A stretch of DNA of 64,000 nt from an uncultured Varibaculum sp. (lineage in GTDB: Bacteria > Actinomycetota > Actinomycetes > Actinomycetales > Actinomycetaceae). Below, in pieces: positions 16,695 through 25,197 of this stretch. Position numbers and translations under genes: made by a program. The stretch lies in the NCBI GenBank assembly GCA_947255165.1, contig CAMYFZ010000001.1:17653-81652 (forward strand), given 5' to 3'. Position 1 is the first letter of the stretch, and each line of letters opens with the position of its first letter. The notes under the pieces were generated by a model, which saw only the letters and a program-made list of their open reading frames with translations, was not told where the DNA came from and did not search any database.

Positions 16695-19375
16695 TATTTT
16701 CGCGCAATCTCCTGGGCGATGGCTTCTAAAGCGTCACCAAGTTTCGTGGCATCCTTACCCCCGCCTTGCGCCAGATCCGGGCGTCCGCCGCCGCCGCCTC
16801 CCATAGTTTGCGCAGCTATCTTTACCAGGTTGCCCGCCTTCAAACCGTTGTCTCTGGCTTGCCTCGTGGTAGCCACAATCACCTGGGGACGGTCTTTAGC
16901 AATCCCACCTACGCTAATGACGGAGTTGGTATCTTCGAGCCTTTGCCTTAAAGATTGCGCCAGAGTACGCAAGGCGTCGGCAGATACCTCTCCGGCGTTA
17001 AAAGTAATCACGCGAGTGCCATGAATATCTTTAGCCGAGGCCGCAATTTCCCCTACCCGGGAAAGTAACGATTCTTCCTGCAGTTTTGCCAGTTTCTTTT
17101 GTGCCTGCTTCAAACGCAGCAAAGCATCATCGATCCGTGCCGGAATCTCTTCCGGCTTAGTCCCCATAATCGAAGCTACCTGAGAAACCAGGGCGTGTTC
17201 CTTGGCTTGGAATTCATTGGCTTCATCGGCGACCAAAGCTTCTATCCTCCGCACCCCCGAACCGATAGAGTTCTCCCCCATCAGGACGACTTGTCCCAGA
17301 TAACCGGTAGAAGGCATATGGGTTCCGCCGCAGAATTCGCGATCCCAACCATCACCAATATCAACCACCCGCACTACCGAACCGTATTTTTCTCCAAACA
17401 GGGCGGTAGCTCCGGACTTTTTGGCTTCTTCAATCGGCATAACCTCGGTGTTTACTTGCAGGTTATCGCGCAGGCGGTCATTGATACGATCAGAAATCGC
17501 CGCCATTTGCTCCCCGCTGAGGGCGCGAGTGTGGTGGAAATCGAAGCGCAGCCGATTTTCATTGTTTTCTGAGCCTGCCTGAGTGGCTTGCGCCCCCAGG
17601 TTCTCTTGTAGGGCTTTATGCAACATATGGGTAGCGGTATGGGCGCGGGCAATAGCTTTGCGCCTTGCGGTATCGATCGCCGCTACTACCTCATCTCCTA
17701 CGGTTAGTTGCCCTTGCTCTAAGGTTCCCCGGTGGACCCGCAGACCCGCTACCGGACTTTGTACGTCCTCGACTTTGAACTTGGCGCCCTGGAAGGAACG
17801 GATTACTCCATGGTCAGCCAGCTGCCCGCCCATTTCCGCATAGAAGGGAGTGGTATCGAGGACGACTTCAACTTTGCTGCCTGCCGCGGCAGTGGGAACT
17901 GCCTGGCCCTCTGATAGCAGCCCAATAACTTTGGCATTACAGCTGTCTTCGCTGTAGCCCACGAACTGGACGTCGTGACCTAGTTCCGCCTCGAGCTCGT
18001 GGTAGACGCGGGCATCTACATGTCCAGTCTTCTTGGCCCGCGCATCTTCACGGGCACGATCCTTTTGCTCTTGCATTAGCTGGGTGAACTTGTCGCGATC
18101 AACCTTAATGCCGTGTTCCTCGGCCATCTCGATAGTTAGGTCAATCGGGAAGCCGTAAGTATCGTGCAAGGTGAATGCGTCTTTACCAGACAACTGGCTT
18201 TCGTGGCGTTTCTTAACCTGGCTCACTGCCTGGTCAAAAATCAAAGTACCCGACTCTAAGGTGCGCCTAAAGGCATCTTCTTCTTCGTAGGCAACCGTAG
18301 AAATAGTTTTCCAGTCCCTGTCTAATTCCGGATAGGAATCCGCCATTACCTGTTTTGAGACGGGAAGCAAATCCGGGAATACCGGCTTTTTAACTCCCAA
18401 TAAGCGCATAGCGCGCACTACCCGGCGAATCAGGCGGCGCAAAACGTATCCGCGTCCATCGTTTCCAGGCCGTACCCCGTCCCCAATCAGCATCAGGGCG
18501 CTGCGCACATGGTCAGCGACTACCCGCATCCGAATATCATTAGGATCTTTCGAGGTTTTACCTTGGGTATACTGCTTTCCCGACAGTTCCTGCGCTTTCT
18601 CAATTACCGGGAATACCTGGTCAATCTCGTACATATTGTCCTTGCCTTGCAGCAAGAACGCTAGTCGCTCTAATCCCAACCCAGTATCGATACATTTCTT
18701 GTCCAGCTCGCCCAGCAGCGGATAGTCTTTACCGGTTCCTTCTCCCCGTAGGTACTGGTCGAACACCAGGTTCCATAGCTCGAGGTAGCGATCCCCACCG
18801 GTATCTACTTCCGGGCCGCCCTCGGGTCCGTAAGCGCTACCGCGGTCGAAATGGATTTCGGCACAAGGACCGGCCGGTCCCGGCTGCCCGGTATCCCAAA
18901 AGATTTCTTCCCGGGGGAGCTTTTGTAGGTGAAGGGGATCCAGGCCGATCTGGTTTAGCCACACGTCCTCGGCCTCGTCATCCTCTTCCCAAATCGTCAC
19001 CCAGAGTTTGTCTCCGTCCAGGCCGTATTTGCCTTCTTCCACGGAGCCGGTGAGCAGATCCCAAGCCATGGTTGAGGCGCCCTGCTTGAAGTAGTCACCG
19101 AAACTAAAGTTCCCGCACATCTGAAAGAAAGTACCGTGCCGAGTGGTTTTGCCGACCTCTTCAATATCGTTAGTGCGGATGCACTTTTGCACACTGGCAG
19201 CTCGCGGCCAAGGTGCCGGTTCCGTACCTACAATATAGGGAATGAACGGCACCATTCCCGCAATAGTAAACAGAATCGACTTATCGGGAGACACCAGGGG
19301 AACTGATGGTGCCAAATGATGTCCCTGCTTCGCAAAATAGTCTAACCAGCGGGAACGAATTTCAGATGTTTGCAT
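16694..19375 (-). CDS. alaS: alanyl-tRNA synthetase
   Basis: Class II synthetase charging tRNA-Ala. At 893 residues it is full length. It carries motif 1 near the N-terminus (RSRWLDYFAKQGHHLAPS), the WNLVFDQY segment, GLGLERL, the editing domain zinc sites HTATHMLH and CGGTH (Cys-x3-His), a coiled-coil segment (LLRLKQAQKKLAKLQEESLL) and the glycine-rich C-Ala domain end (MGGGGGGRPDLAQGG). It is preceded by the DUF948 pair and followed by ruvX. Confidence 0.98.
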   Translation of the reverse strand: MQTSEIRSRWLDYFAKQGHHLAPSVPLVSPDKSILFTIAGMVPFIPYIVGTEPAPWPRAASVQKCIRTNDIEEVGKTTRHGTFFQMCGNFSFGDYFKQGASTMAWDLLTGSVEEGKYGLDGDKLWVTIWEEDDEAEDVWLNQIGLDPLHLQKLPREEIFWDTGQPGPAGPCAEIHFDRGSAYGPEGGPEVDTGGDRYLELWNLVFDQYLRGEGTGKDYPLLGELDKKCIDTGLGLERLAFLLQGKDNMYEIDQVFPVIEKAQELSGKQYTQGKTSKDPNDIRMRVVADHVRSALMLIGDGVRPGNDGRGYVLRRLIRRVVRAMRLLGVKKPVFPDLLPVSKQVMADSYPELDRDWKTISTVAYEEEDAFRRTLESGTLIFDQAVSQVKKRHESQLSGKDAFTLHDTYGFPIDLTIEMAEEHGIKVDRDKFTQLMQEQKDRAREDARAKKTGHVDARVYHELEAELGHDVQFVGYSEDSCNAKVIGLLSEGQAVPTAAAGSKVEVVLDTTPFYAEMGGQLADHGVIRSFQGAKFKVEDVQSPVAGLRVHRGTLEQGQLTVGDEVVAAIDTARRKAIARAHTATHMLHKALQENLGAQATQAGSENNENRLRFDFHHTRALSGEQMAAISDRINDRLRDNLQVNTEVMPIEEAKKSGATALFGEKYGSVVRVVDIGDGWDREFCGGTHMPSTGYLGQVVLMGENSIGSGVRRIEALVADEANEFQAKEHALVSQVASIMGTKPEEIPARIDDALLRLKQAQKKLAKLQEESLLSRVGEIAASAKDIHGTRVITFNAGEVSADALRTLAQSLRQRLEDTNSVISVGGIAKDRPQVIVATTRQARDNGLKAGNLVKIAAQTMGGGGGGRPDLAQGGGKDATKLGDALEAIAQEIARK

Positions 19376-19425
19376 TATGCCTCTAAATCTTTATGAGGAG
19401 GAGCTACCTCCTAGTTGAAAAGCGA

Positions 19426-19602
19426 TTAACTTAAGGGGGTGGTTTCGGGCATTAGCGCCGCACGCAGCTGCCGCTCCCTATTCTCAAAATCCTCTTGGAA
19501 AGAGGCGTAAGCGGCCTGCATCCGCTCCCGTACCGGCGGAATCGAGTAGGCGATAGCGCCTACTACTGCTACTGTAATCCCTAGCTTCACCAGTTTCTTC
19601 AT
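19426..19602 (-). CDS. small single-span membrane protein between the DUF948 gene and alaS
   Basis: Translated by hand: 58 residues starting MKKLVKLGITVAVVGAIAYS, one hydrophobic segment (about residues 5-22), then a charged tail rich in Arg, Glu and Gln and ending PETTPLS. The ATG at 19602 is separated from the upstream DUF948 stop by 2 bp; a GGTCAGT-type weak ribosome site precedes it. Position and architecture match the small protein (DUF6167-like) that follows DUF948 in front of alaS in other actinobacteria; the family assignment is from context rather than motif. Function unknown. Confidence 0.7.
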   Translation of the reverse strand: MKKLVKLGITVAVVGAIAYSIPPVRERMQAAYASFQEDFENRERQLRAALMPETTPLS

Positions 19603-19604
19603 GG

Positions 19605-19955
19605 TTACTGACCTTTCCTGTTAAACATTTTGCGGGCCGCATAGGAAAAGGCCGAGAGTTTAATCAGCGGGCCGGCGAAGGTGGAAGAAACCAAGGTCGA
19701 AACCGCAGAAACATCTTGAGCGACTTGCGCAGCCGAGGTAGTGACCGCATCGACCCGCACCAGTTGGGCGTTGGCGTCCCTGACCGTTTGGGAAACCTCT
19801 TTAACGGTGTCGCCGGTATCGGCTGCTACCTGCTTAATGGATCCTTGAAGCTGGTCAAAAACTTTCCCCAGTTTCCACAGTGGTATCGCTAGAAACACCA
19901 CTAGCAGTAAAAACGCTAAAGCGGCGATTAATGAAGCTACCTCACCAACGCTCAT
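19605..19955 (-). CDS. DUF948 membrane-anchored coiled-coil protein
   Basis: 116 residues: an N-terminal transmembrane helix (about 5-26, LIAALAFLLLVVFLAIPLW), then a long amphipathic helix with GKVFDQLQGSIKQVAADTGD and TVKEVSQTVRDANAQLVRVD repeats typical of DUF948, and a short basic end (RKMFNRKGQ). Found in front of alaS in many actinobacteria and firmicutes. No enzymatic motif is seen; a structural or envelope role is the usual assumption. Confidence 0.8.
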   Translation of the reverse strand: MSVGEVASLIAALAFLLLVVFLAIPLWKLGKVFDQLQGSIKQVAADTGDTVKEVSQTVRDANAQLVRVDAVTTSAAQVAQDVSAVSTLVSSTFAGPLIKLSAFSYAARKMFNRKGQ

Positions 19956-20040
19956 TGTTCTTCCTTCCCTAAGAAATGCTTATATCGCTGAATTTTACCC
20001 TACCGAGCACCTAAGCCTAGAACCAAGCCGGATATATGGG

Positions 20041-20070
20041 TGATGCCTCCCGAAAAATCGGGAGGCATCA
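20041..20070 (-). terminator. stem-loop after rpsD
   Basis: A perfect 13-bp stem with a 4-base loop (TGATGCCTCCCGA, AAAA, TCGGGAGGCATCA) starts 19 bp past the rpsD stop. No U-tract follows on the minus strand. It is most likely a transcription end or a 3' stabilising structure. Confidence 0.65.
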
Positions 20071-20088
20071 GACCAAAAGTTTTTAAGC

Positions 20089-20712
20089 TTAACGCGAGTA
20101 GTGCTCAACGACCATCTGGAGGTCGCAGACTACCGGGATTTCATCGCGCTTAGGCAGACGCACATAGGTGGCCTGGAGTTGTTCCAGGTTAACATCCAAA
20201 TATGCGGGTACATCCGGGAGGACGTCGCGGTGAGAGCCGGCCGCCGCTACGATAAAGGGATCCTTGGTCTGGGACTTGGGGCGAATCTGGATAACCTGTC
20301 CCGGCTTTACCCGGTAGGAGGGACGGTCAACCAGTTTTCCATCTACCAGGACGTGACGGTGAACTACCGTCTGGCGAGCTTGGGGCATAGTGCGAGCGAA
20401 GCCCGAGCGCAATACCAACGCATCCAGCCGGGACTCCAGTAGCACAATCAGGTTGTCACCGGTCATCCCTTTAACGCTCTGCGCCTCTTCGAATAGGCGG
20501 TGCATCTGGGCCTCGCGAATATTGTATTGAGCGCGCAAACGCTGTTTTTCCTTCAAACGGATAGCGTAGTCAGATTCGCTGCGACGCCGAGCACGACCAT
20601 GCTCGCCGGGCCCGTAGGGACGCCGGTCAAAGTAGCGCTGAGCTTTGGGAGTTAAGGCAATCCCCAAAGCACGAGATAGCCGAACCTGTTTACGCGAACG
20701 TTTATTTCCCAT
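20089..20712 (-). CDS. rpsD: 30S ribosomal protein S4
   Basis: Primary 16S rRNA-binding protein of the small subunit. The 207-residue protein has the N-terminal basic region (SRKQVRLSRALGIALTPKA) and a PYGPGEHGR segment, without the zinc cysteines of some S4 forms. The S4 RNA-binding domain follows (ESRLDALVLRSGFARTMPQARQ... HVLVDGKLVDRPSYRVKPGQ, segments separated). As in many actinobacteria it stands alone rather than in the alpha operon. The 113 bp leader holds several inverted repeats. Confidence 0.97.
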   Translation of the reverse strand: MGNKRSRKQVRLSRALGIALTPKAQRYFDRRPYGPGEHGRARRRSESDYAIRLKEKQRLRAQYNIREAQMHRLFEEAQSVKGMTGDNLIVLLESRLDALVLRSGFARTMPQARQTVVHRHVLVDGKLVDRPSYRVKPGQVIQIRPKSQTKDPFIVAAAGSHRDVLPDVPAYLDVNLEQLQATYVRLPKRDEIPVVCDLQMVVEHYSR

Positions 20713-20749
20713 TTAGTTTTCTCCTGTATGTGTTCTTCTATTTTCATTT

Positions 20750-20813
20750 CACCGGATATGCCGGTGGGGTCACCACGCGGGCTAAGACCCCAGGGTTGCC
20801 TGTAGACAACAGG
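20750..20813 (-). promoter_or_regulatory. structured leader of rpsD with three inverted repeats
   Basis: Three inverted repeats lie upstream of rpsD: CCTGT/ACAGG (20799-20803 with 20809-20813), GGGGTC/GACCCC (20766-20771 with 20786-20791) and CACCGG/CCGGTG (20750-20755 with 20761-20766). S4 autoregulates its mRNA in other bacteria, so a feedback site is possible. The 12-mer GGGTTGCCTGTA at 20793-20804 also occurs upstream of tig. Confidence 0.4.
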
Positions 20814-20825
20814 TTTTAGATTAGC

Positions 20826-22178
20826 CTATTTTGGTTCACCTTTGCCATCGGCCAAGATGCCGCGAATGGTGCGCAGCCGCTTAGATACCAACTCCTCATA
20901 CCCATTGTCAGTGGGATGGTAATACTGAGTACCAACTAAAGATGCAGGTAGATAAGTTTGCTTAACAATATGGTGCGGATAATCGTGAGCATATTTGTAG
21001 CCGGACACTCCCAAATCTGAGGCGCCAGGGTAATGAGAATCACGCAGCGGGACAGGTACCGCGTCACTTTTTCCGGCGCGCACATCTTTAATTGCGGTTT
21101 CAATTCCCAAATAGGACGCATTCGATTTCGGGGCGGTGGCTACTGCCACTGCGGCTTGCGCTAAGATAATCCGCCCCTCGGGCATCCCAATCATCTGTAC
21201 TGCTTGCGCGGCAGCCACCGCAATTTCTAAGGCTTTCGGATCTGCCATCCCCACGTCTTCGCTGGCACAAATCATGATTCTGCGAGCGATAAAGCGGGGA
21301 TCTTCTCCCCCTTCGATCATGCGTGCCAAATAATGCAAAGTGGCATCCACATCGGATCCGCGCATGGATTTAATAAAAGCACTAATCACGTCATAGTGAT
21401 CGTCACGGTCATATTTCACTACTGCACTGTCGGCAGCGCGAGCAATATCTTCTGTGGTCAAAGTGCTGCGCCCCGCCGATACCGCTCCCTCGGCGGCAGC
21501 CTCTAGTAAGGTCAGCGCTTTGCGGCCATCGGCTCCCCCCAAATCTGCCAGGCGGGTCAGTGCCTCCTCGTCTGCTGTTACCTTGCCTTTAAGCCCGCGT
21601 TCATCGCTGAGGGCGCGGCGCAGCAACTGTTTCACGTCCTCACTGTTTAAGGGGTTTAAAGTTAGCAGTAAAGACCGCGACAGCAACGGGGAGACGATCG
21701 AGAACGAAGGATTTTCGGTGGTGGCGGCCACCAGAATTACCCAGGAGTTTTCTACTGCCGGGAGCAAGGCATCTTGCTGGGACTTAGAAAAGCGATGTAC
21801 CTCGTCCACAAAAAGCACTGTTTGTTTCCCGGTTGCGCGCAGCTGCTCGCGCGCCTCTTTAATAACTGCGCGTACCTCTTTTACCCCGGCCGAAACCGCG
21901 CTAACTTCCACAAAGTTTCGTTTTGAGGCCGTGGCTACCAAATAGGCAAGGGTAGTTTTCCCAGTTCCCGGCGGTCCCCAAAAAATAATGGAACTCACCG
22001 CCCCGGCGCTGCCTTGGGGCTCCAATAGCCGGCGCAAAGGAGAGCCGGGTTCGAGCAAGTGGGATTGCCCCACCACCTCGTCAATATTGAGCGGGCGCAT
22101 CCGCACTGCCAGGGGCGCAGAGTCTGAAAAAGCGGGAATCCCCTGTTCGTTAAGCGAGGCCTGCTGAAAAAGATCCAC
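20826..22178 (-). CDS. rarA: replication-associated recombination protein A (RarA/MgsA)
   Basis: AAA+ ATPase related to clamp loaders, acting at stalled forks. The 450-residue protein has Walker A (FWGPPGTGKTTLAYLVA), Walker B (VLFVDEVHRFSKSQQD), sensor-1 (AATTENPSF), and the C-terminal tetramerisation region with SAFIKSMRGSDVDATLHYLARM and GYKYAHDYPHH. The start is GTG at 22178, overlapping the upstream stop (TAGTG). Confidence 0.95.
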   Translation of the reverse strand: MDLFQQASLNEQGIPAFSDSAPLAVRMRPLNIDEVVGQSHLLEPGSPLRRLLEPQGSAGAVSSIIFWGPPGTGKTTLAYLVATASKRNFVEVSAVSAGVKEVRAVIKEAREQLRATGKQTVLFVDEVHRFSKSQQDALLPAVENSWVILVAATTENPSFSIVSPLLSRSLLLTLNPLNSEDVKQLLRRALSDERGLKGKVTADEEALTRLADLGGADGRKALTLLEAAAEGAVSAGRSTLTTEDIARAADSAVVKYDRDDHYDVISAFIKSMRGSDVDATLHYLARMIEGGEDPRFIARRIMICASEDVGMADPKALEIAVAAAQAVQMIGMPEGRIILAQAAVAVATAPKSNASYLGIETAIKDVRAGKSDAVPVPLRDSHYPGASDLGVSGYKYAHDYPHHIVKQTYLPASLVGTQYYHPTDNGYEELVSKRLRTIRGILADGKGEPK

Positions 22179-22801
22179 TAGAGCATAACGTCCGAGAGAT
22201 CACCGGCGCCCTGGCGAACCACCTGGGGAACTTCCCCGGTGAGATCGATGACCGTAGTGGGCCGGGCTTCATCTACCGGCCCTTCAATAACCGCATCTAG
22301 TAGGTAGCCAATCTCGTCACGGATTTCCCAACCGTTAGCTTCTGGAACATCCTTATCCGGCAAAATCAAAGTAGAGGACATCAGAGGCTCCCCCAATTCT
22401 TCTACCAGCGCCAGGGTGGTTACATGATTGGGAATGCGCGCCCCCACCGTCTTTTTCTTGGGATTAACCATGATCCGCGGCACTGCCTTATCCCCTTTCA
22501 TAATGAAGGTGTAGGGACCGGGAGTGAGCCGATTTATCAGCTTAAACGCCGAATTGTCAACGATTACCAGCTTCCCTAATTGCTTAAAATCGTGGCAAAT
22601 GAGGGTGAAGTTGTGGGTTTTAGGAAGTTTGCGGATAGTTTGGATCCGTTCTAGTCCCGCTTTATTCCCAAGTTTGCACCCCAGGGCATAACCCGAATCA
22701 GTGGGATAGGCGATTACGCCCCCGTCACGAATAATGTCAGCGGCCTTAGTAATTAGCCGGGCTTGCGGATTAACTGGGTGAATATCTATATAGGCAACCA
22801 T
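22178..22801 (-). CDS. YciO-type Sua5/YrdC-domain protein (probable L-threonylcarbamoyladenylate synthase family)
   Basis: The YrdC fold binds ATP, threonine and bicarbonate in t6A tRNA modification. The 207-residue protein has VIAYPTDSGYALGC, the LPKTHNFTLICHDF stretch, LTPGPYTFIMKGDKAVP and KKTVGARIPNH. The MSSTLILPD wording near the C-terminus is closer to E. coli YciO than to TsaC. Whether YciO makes t6A in vivo is unsettled, so I assign the family only. It is coupled to rarA (TAGTG). Confidence 0.85.
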   Translation of the reverse strand: MVAYIDIHPVNPQARLITKAADIIRDGGVIAYPTDSGYALGCKLGNKAGLERIQTIRKLPKTHNFTLICHDFKQLGKLVIVDNSAFKLINRLTPGPYTFIMKGDKAVPRIMVNPKKKTVGARIPNHVTTLALVEELGEPLMSSTLILPDKDVPEANGWEIRDEIGYLLDAVIEGPVDEARPTTVIDLTGEVPQVVRQGAGDLSDVML

Positions 22802-22873
22802 GCCTTTAGTTTAGCAACCTCTAGAAAATCGGCAGCCCCCTTGCCGTTTTAGATTCATAAACTAGCGCCTTGC

Positions 22874-22904
22874 TTTTCGGTCAGCGGGCGCCTTTAGGTA
22901 TTAT
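22874..22904 (+). promoter_or_regulatory. candidate promoter of the RNase P RNA
   Basis: TATTAT at 22899-22904 lies 7 bases before the predicted 5' end of the RNase P RNA (22912), the right place for a -10 box. A weak TTTTCG at 22874-22879 with 19-base spacing may serve as the -35. The agreement of the -10 with the RNA end is the main support. Confidence 0.5.
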
Positions 22905-22911
22905 TGACCCG

Positions 22912-23262
22912 GATCAGTCGGCCGGGCGGCCGCGGCTAGTAATAGTCGAGGAAAGTCCGGGCTCCACAGGACAGGATGATGGCTAACAGCCACCCGGGGC
23001 GACCCGCGGGCTAGTGCCGCAGAAAATAAACCGCCACGCGCTCGCGTTGGTAAGGGTGAAAAGGCGGTGTAAGAGACCACCAGTGGTCAAGGTGACTTGA
23101 CCAGCTAGGTAAACCCCATCCGGAGCAAGACCAAGCAGCAAGTTGGGTGGTCCGCCTTTAGCTTGCGGGTAGGTTGCTGCAGGCGTGCGGTAACGTACGT
23201 CGTAGATAGATGGTCGCCGCTGGCTTCGCCAGTACAGAACCCGGCTTATAGGCCGGCTGATC
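22912..23262 (+). ncRNA. rnpB: RNase P RNA (class A)
   Basis: Catalytic RNA that trims the 5' end of pre-tRNAs. The universal core is directly readable: GAGGAAAGTCCGGGCTCC in the 5' half, ACAGGACAGGATG, GGTAAGGGTGAAAAGGCG, TAAGAGACCACC, GGTAAACCCCATCCGGAGC, and near the 3' end the CGTAGATAGATGG and ACAGAACCCGGCTTATAGGCCGG elements (shown split: ACAGAACCCGGCTTAT then AGGCCGG). The ends pair to form helix P1 (GATCAG at 22912 with CTGATC at 23257-23262). A T-rich run (TGCTATTTTTCTT) follows, probably ending transcription into the convergent acyl-CoA synthetase gene. Length of about 351 nt fits the class. Confidence 0.97.
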
Positions 23263-23264
23263 TG

Positions 23265-25082
23265 CTATTTTTCTTGCCGCTTAGTAAATAAATCTTCGAT
23301 TTGTTCCCCGTAAACGGCGCGAATCCGATTGCGCTTTATTTTCATAGAGGGGGTCAGCATCCCGTTTTCAGTCGTCCAATCGGTGGTAAGAATCTTGATT
23401 TTGCGGATCGATTCTGCCCGCGACACCGCCCGGTTAGTCCGCTGGACTGCCCGCTGTAAAGCTTCCAGCACCCGCGGATCCCTAGCTGCCCGGGTGATAT
23501 CCATCTGTTCCATCCCGTGATTCTTCAGCCAGGTGGGTAACATTTCTTGATCCAGGGTAACCAGCGCCGCCACAAAGGGTTTATTATCCCCTACTACCAT
23601 TACCTGTGAGATTAGCGGATGTCCTTTCAAACGTTCCTCTAGGTACTCGGGAGCTACGTTTTTCCCGCCGGCGGTCACAATAATTTCTTTGGCGCGCCCG
23701 GTGATTTTAACGTTGCCATCAGCATCGATTTGCGCAATATCCCCAGTTTTCAACCAGCCGTCCGCGGTGAAAGCTTCCCGAGTAAGCTCTGGTTCCCCGT
23801 AGTAACCCCGCATAATCGAGCCGCCGCGTGCCTGCAGTTCGCCGCCCTCGCCCAGGCGCACTTGGTTACAAAGCAGGGGTCGGCCTACGTATCCGGTTTT
23901 GTTTCCAATCCGCTCAGACATAGTAAGCGGTCCGGTAGTTTCGGTAGCGCCGTAGCCTTGCAAAACTTCGATGCCGCACCCAATAAAGAAGTGGCCGAGC
24001 CGCTCAGCCATGGGCGCTCCCCCAGATACGATTCCCTGCAGGTTTCCGCCCATAAGTTTTTGGATCTTATTAAGGACTAACTTCCGAGCTAGAGCAATCT
24101 TTAGCTTTTGCCCAAACGAAATTTCTTTCCCTAAGTCTTGTGTGCGTGCCCACTGTTCCGCAGTATGGGCAGCCAAACGGAAAATCCGCAGCTTAATCCC
24201 GGAACCTGCGGTAGCATCGGCGGCATTATAGATTTTTTCCAGCACCCGCGGCACTACTAGCAGAGCATTTGGTTTAAAAGTCTGCATATCCTGGACTATG
24301 GTCTTGGGGTTGGGTAAAAATGCGGCGGTGCCGTGACCTACCAGTTGCTGATAACCCAGGAAACGAGCCATTACGTGGGCTACCGGCAGGAAGTAAATTA
24401 CCCGGGCACCGGGGTCGAAAACCCATTCGTTCCAACTGCCCCGCTCGATGACAGCATTTAGGGGGCGCAGGAAGTTTCCGTGGGTAATTTCTACCCCTTT
24501 GGGGCGTCCGGTGGTCCCGGAAGTAAAAACAATGGTGCAAAGGTCATCAAGTTTTATCTGTTCTAAGCGTTCATCTAGTTCCGAGGGGGAAATAGTGCGT
24601 CCGTGTTCTAAAAGACGGGTTAAGCCCGAATCGTCTAAAGAAAACACTGCCGAGATTTGTCCGGCGAGTTCAGGTTCCTTATCCAGCTGACGAATCATAT
24701 TCGCCTGCGCCGTAGAATCGGTAATTACTGCCTTTATCTGGGCTTTTTGGGCAATCCACTTTACCTGTTCATAGGAGTCGGTTTCATAGATGGGCACGGT
24801 AACTAGCCCAGCTGCTTGCGCTCCCAGATCCATAATCATCCATTCGTAGGAGGTGGATCCCAGAATGGAGACTGCATCTCCGGGTTTTAACCCCAGACCG
24901 ATCCACCCTAAACCGGCTGCCCGGATCGCGTCTCCCAAGGAAGCTGCAGAGATTTTTTCCCACGCGGCTCCCAACGCGGAGGGACGCTCAACTGCGATTT
25001 CTCGCGCCCGATTACTGGCGCGATCCAGTACCGCTGCGGCCACCGAAGTGAATTGCATTAGATCGATAGCGGGAGCTCCCAT
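23265..25082 (-). CDS. long-chain fatty acid CoA ligase (FadD15-like, AMP-forming)
   Basis: Activates a carboxylic acid through an acyl-adenylate to acyl-CoA. The 605-residue protein has the ANL-family motifs: P-loop TIVFTSGTTGRPKGVEITHG (about residue 185), VIYFLPVAHV, the adenylate-binding GYGATETTGP, GWLKTGDIAQID, and KITGRAKEIIVTAGGKNVAPE with the hinge. Its nearest relative in the window is the plus-strand gene at 34603. The start is ATG at 25082, with GGAG 8 bases upstream. It converges on the RNase P RNA with 2 bp between. The substrate cannot be read from sequence. Confidence 0.9.
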   Translation of the reverse strand: MGAPAIDLMQFTSVAAAVLDRASNRAREIAVERPSALGAAWEKISAASLGDAIRAAGLGWIGLGLKPGDAVSILGSTSYEWMIMDLGAQAAGLVTVPIYETDSYEQVKWIAQKAQIKAVITDSTAQANMIRQLDKEPELAGQISAVFSLDDSGLTRLLEHGRTISPSELDERLEQIKLDDLCTIVFTSGTTGRPKGVEITHGNFLRPLNAVIERGSWNEWVFDPGARVIYFLPVAHVMARFLGYQQLVGHGTAAFLPNPKTIVQDMQTFKPNALLVVPRVLEKIYNAADATAGSGIKLRIFRLAAHTAEQWARTQDLGKEISFGQKLKIALARKLVLNKIQKLMGGNLQGIVSGGAPMAERLGHFFIGCGIEVLQGYGATETTGPLTMSERIGNKTGYVGRPLLCNQVRLGEGGELQARGGSIMRGYYGEPELTREAFTADGWLKTGDIAQIDADGNVKITGRAKEIIVTAGGKNVAPEYLEERLKGHPLISQVMVVGDNKPFVAALVTLDQEMLPTWLKNHGMEQMDITRAARDPRVLEALQRAVQRTNRAVSRAESIRKIKILTTDWTTENGMLTPSMKIKRNRIRAVYGEQIEDLFTKRQEK

Positions 25083-25197
25083 TGGCGAATCTCCAATTCA
25101 AAATAGGTTTCTCTTGTCCGTAGGTTAACACAGCAGAAAAACAAAAATGGCTAATCCTCGTGGATCGGGCTCACTTGCACAGATACCACAGCTACTG

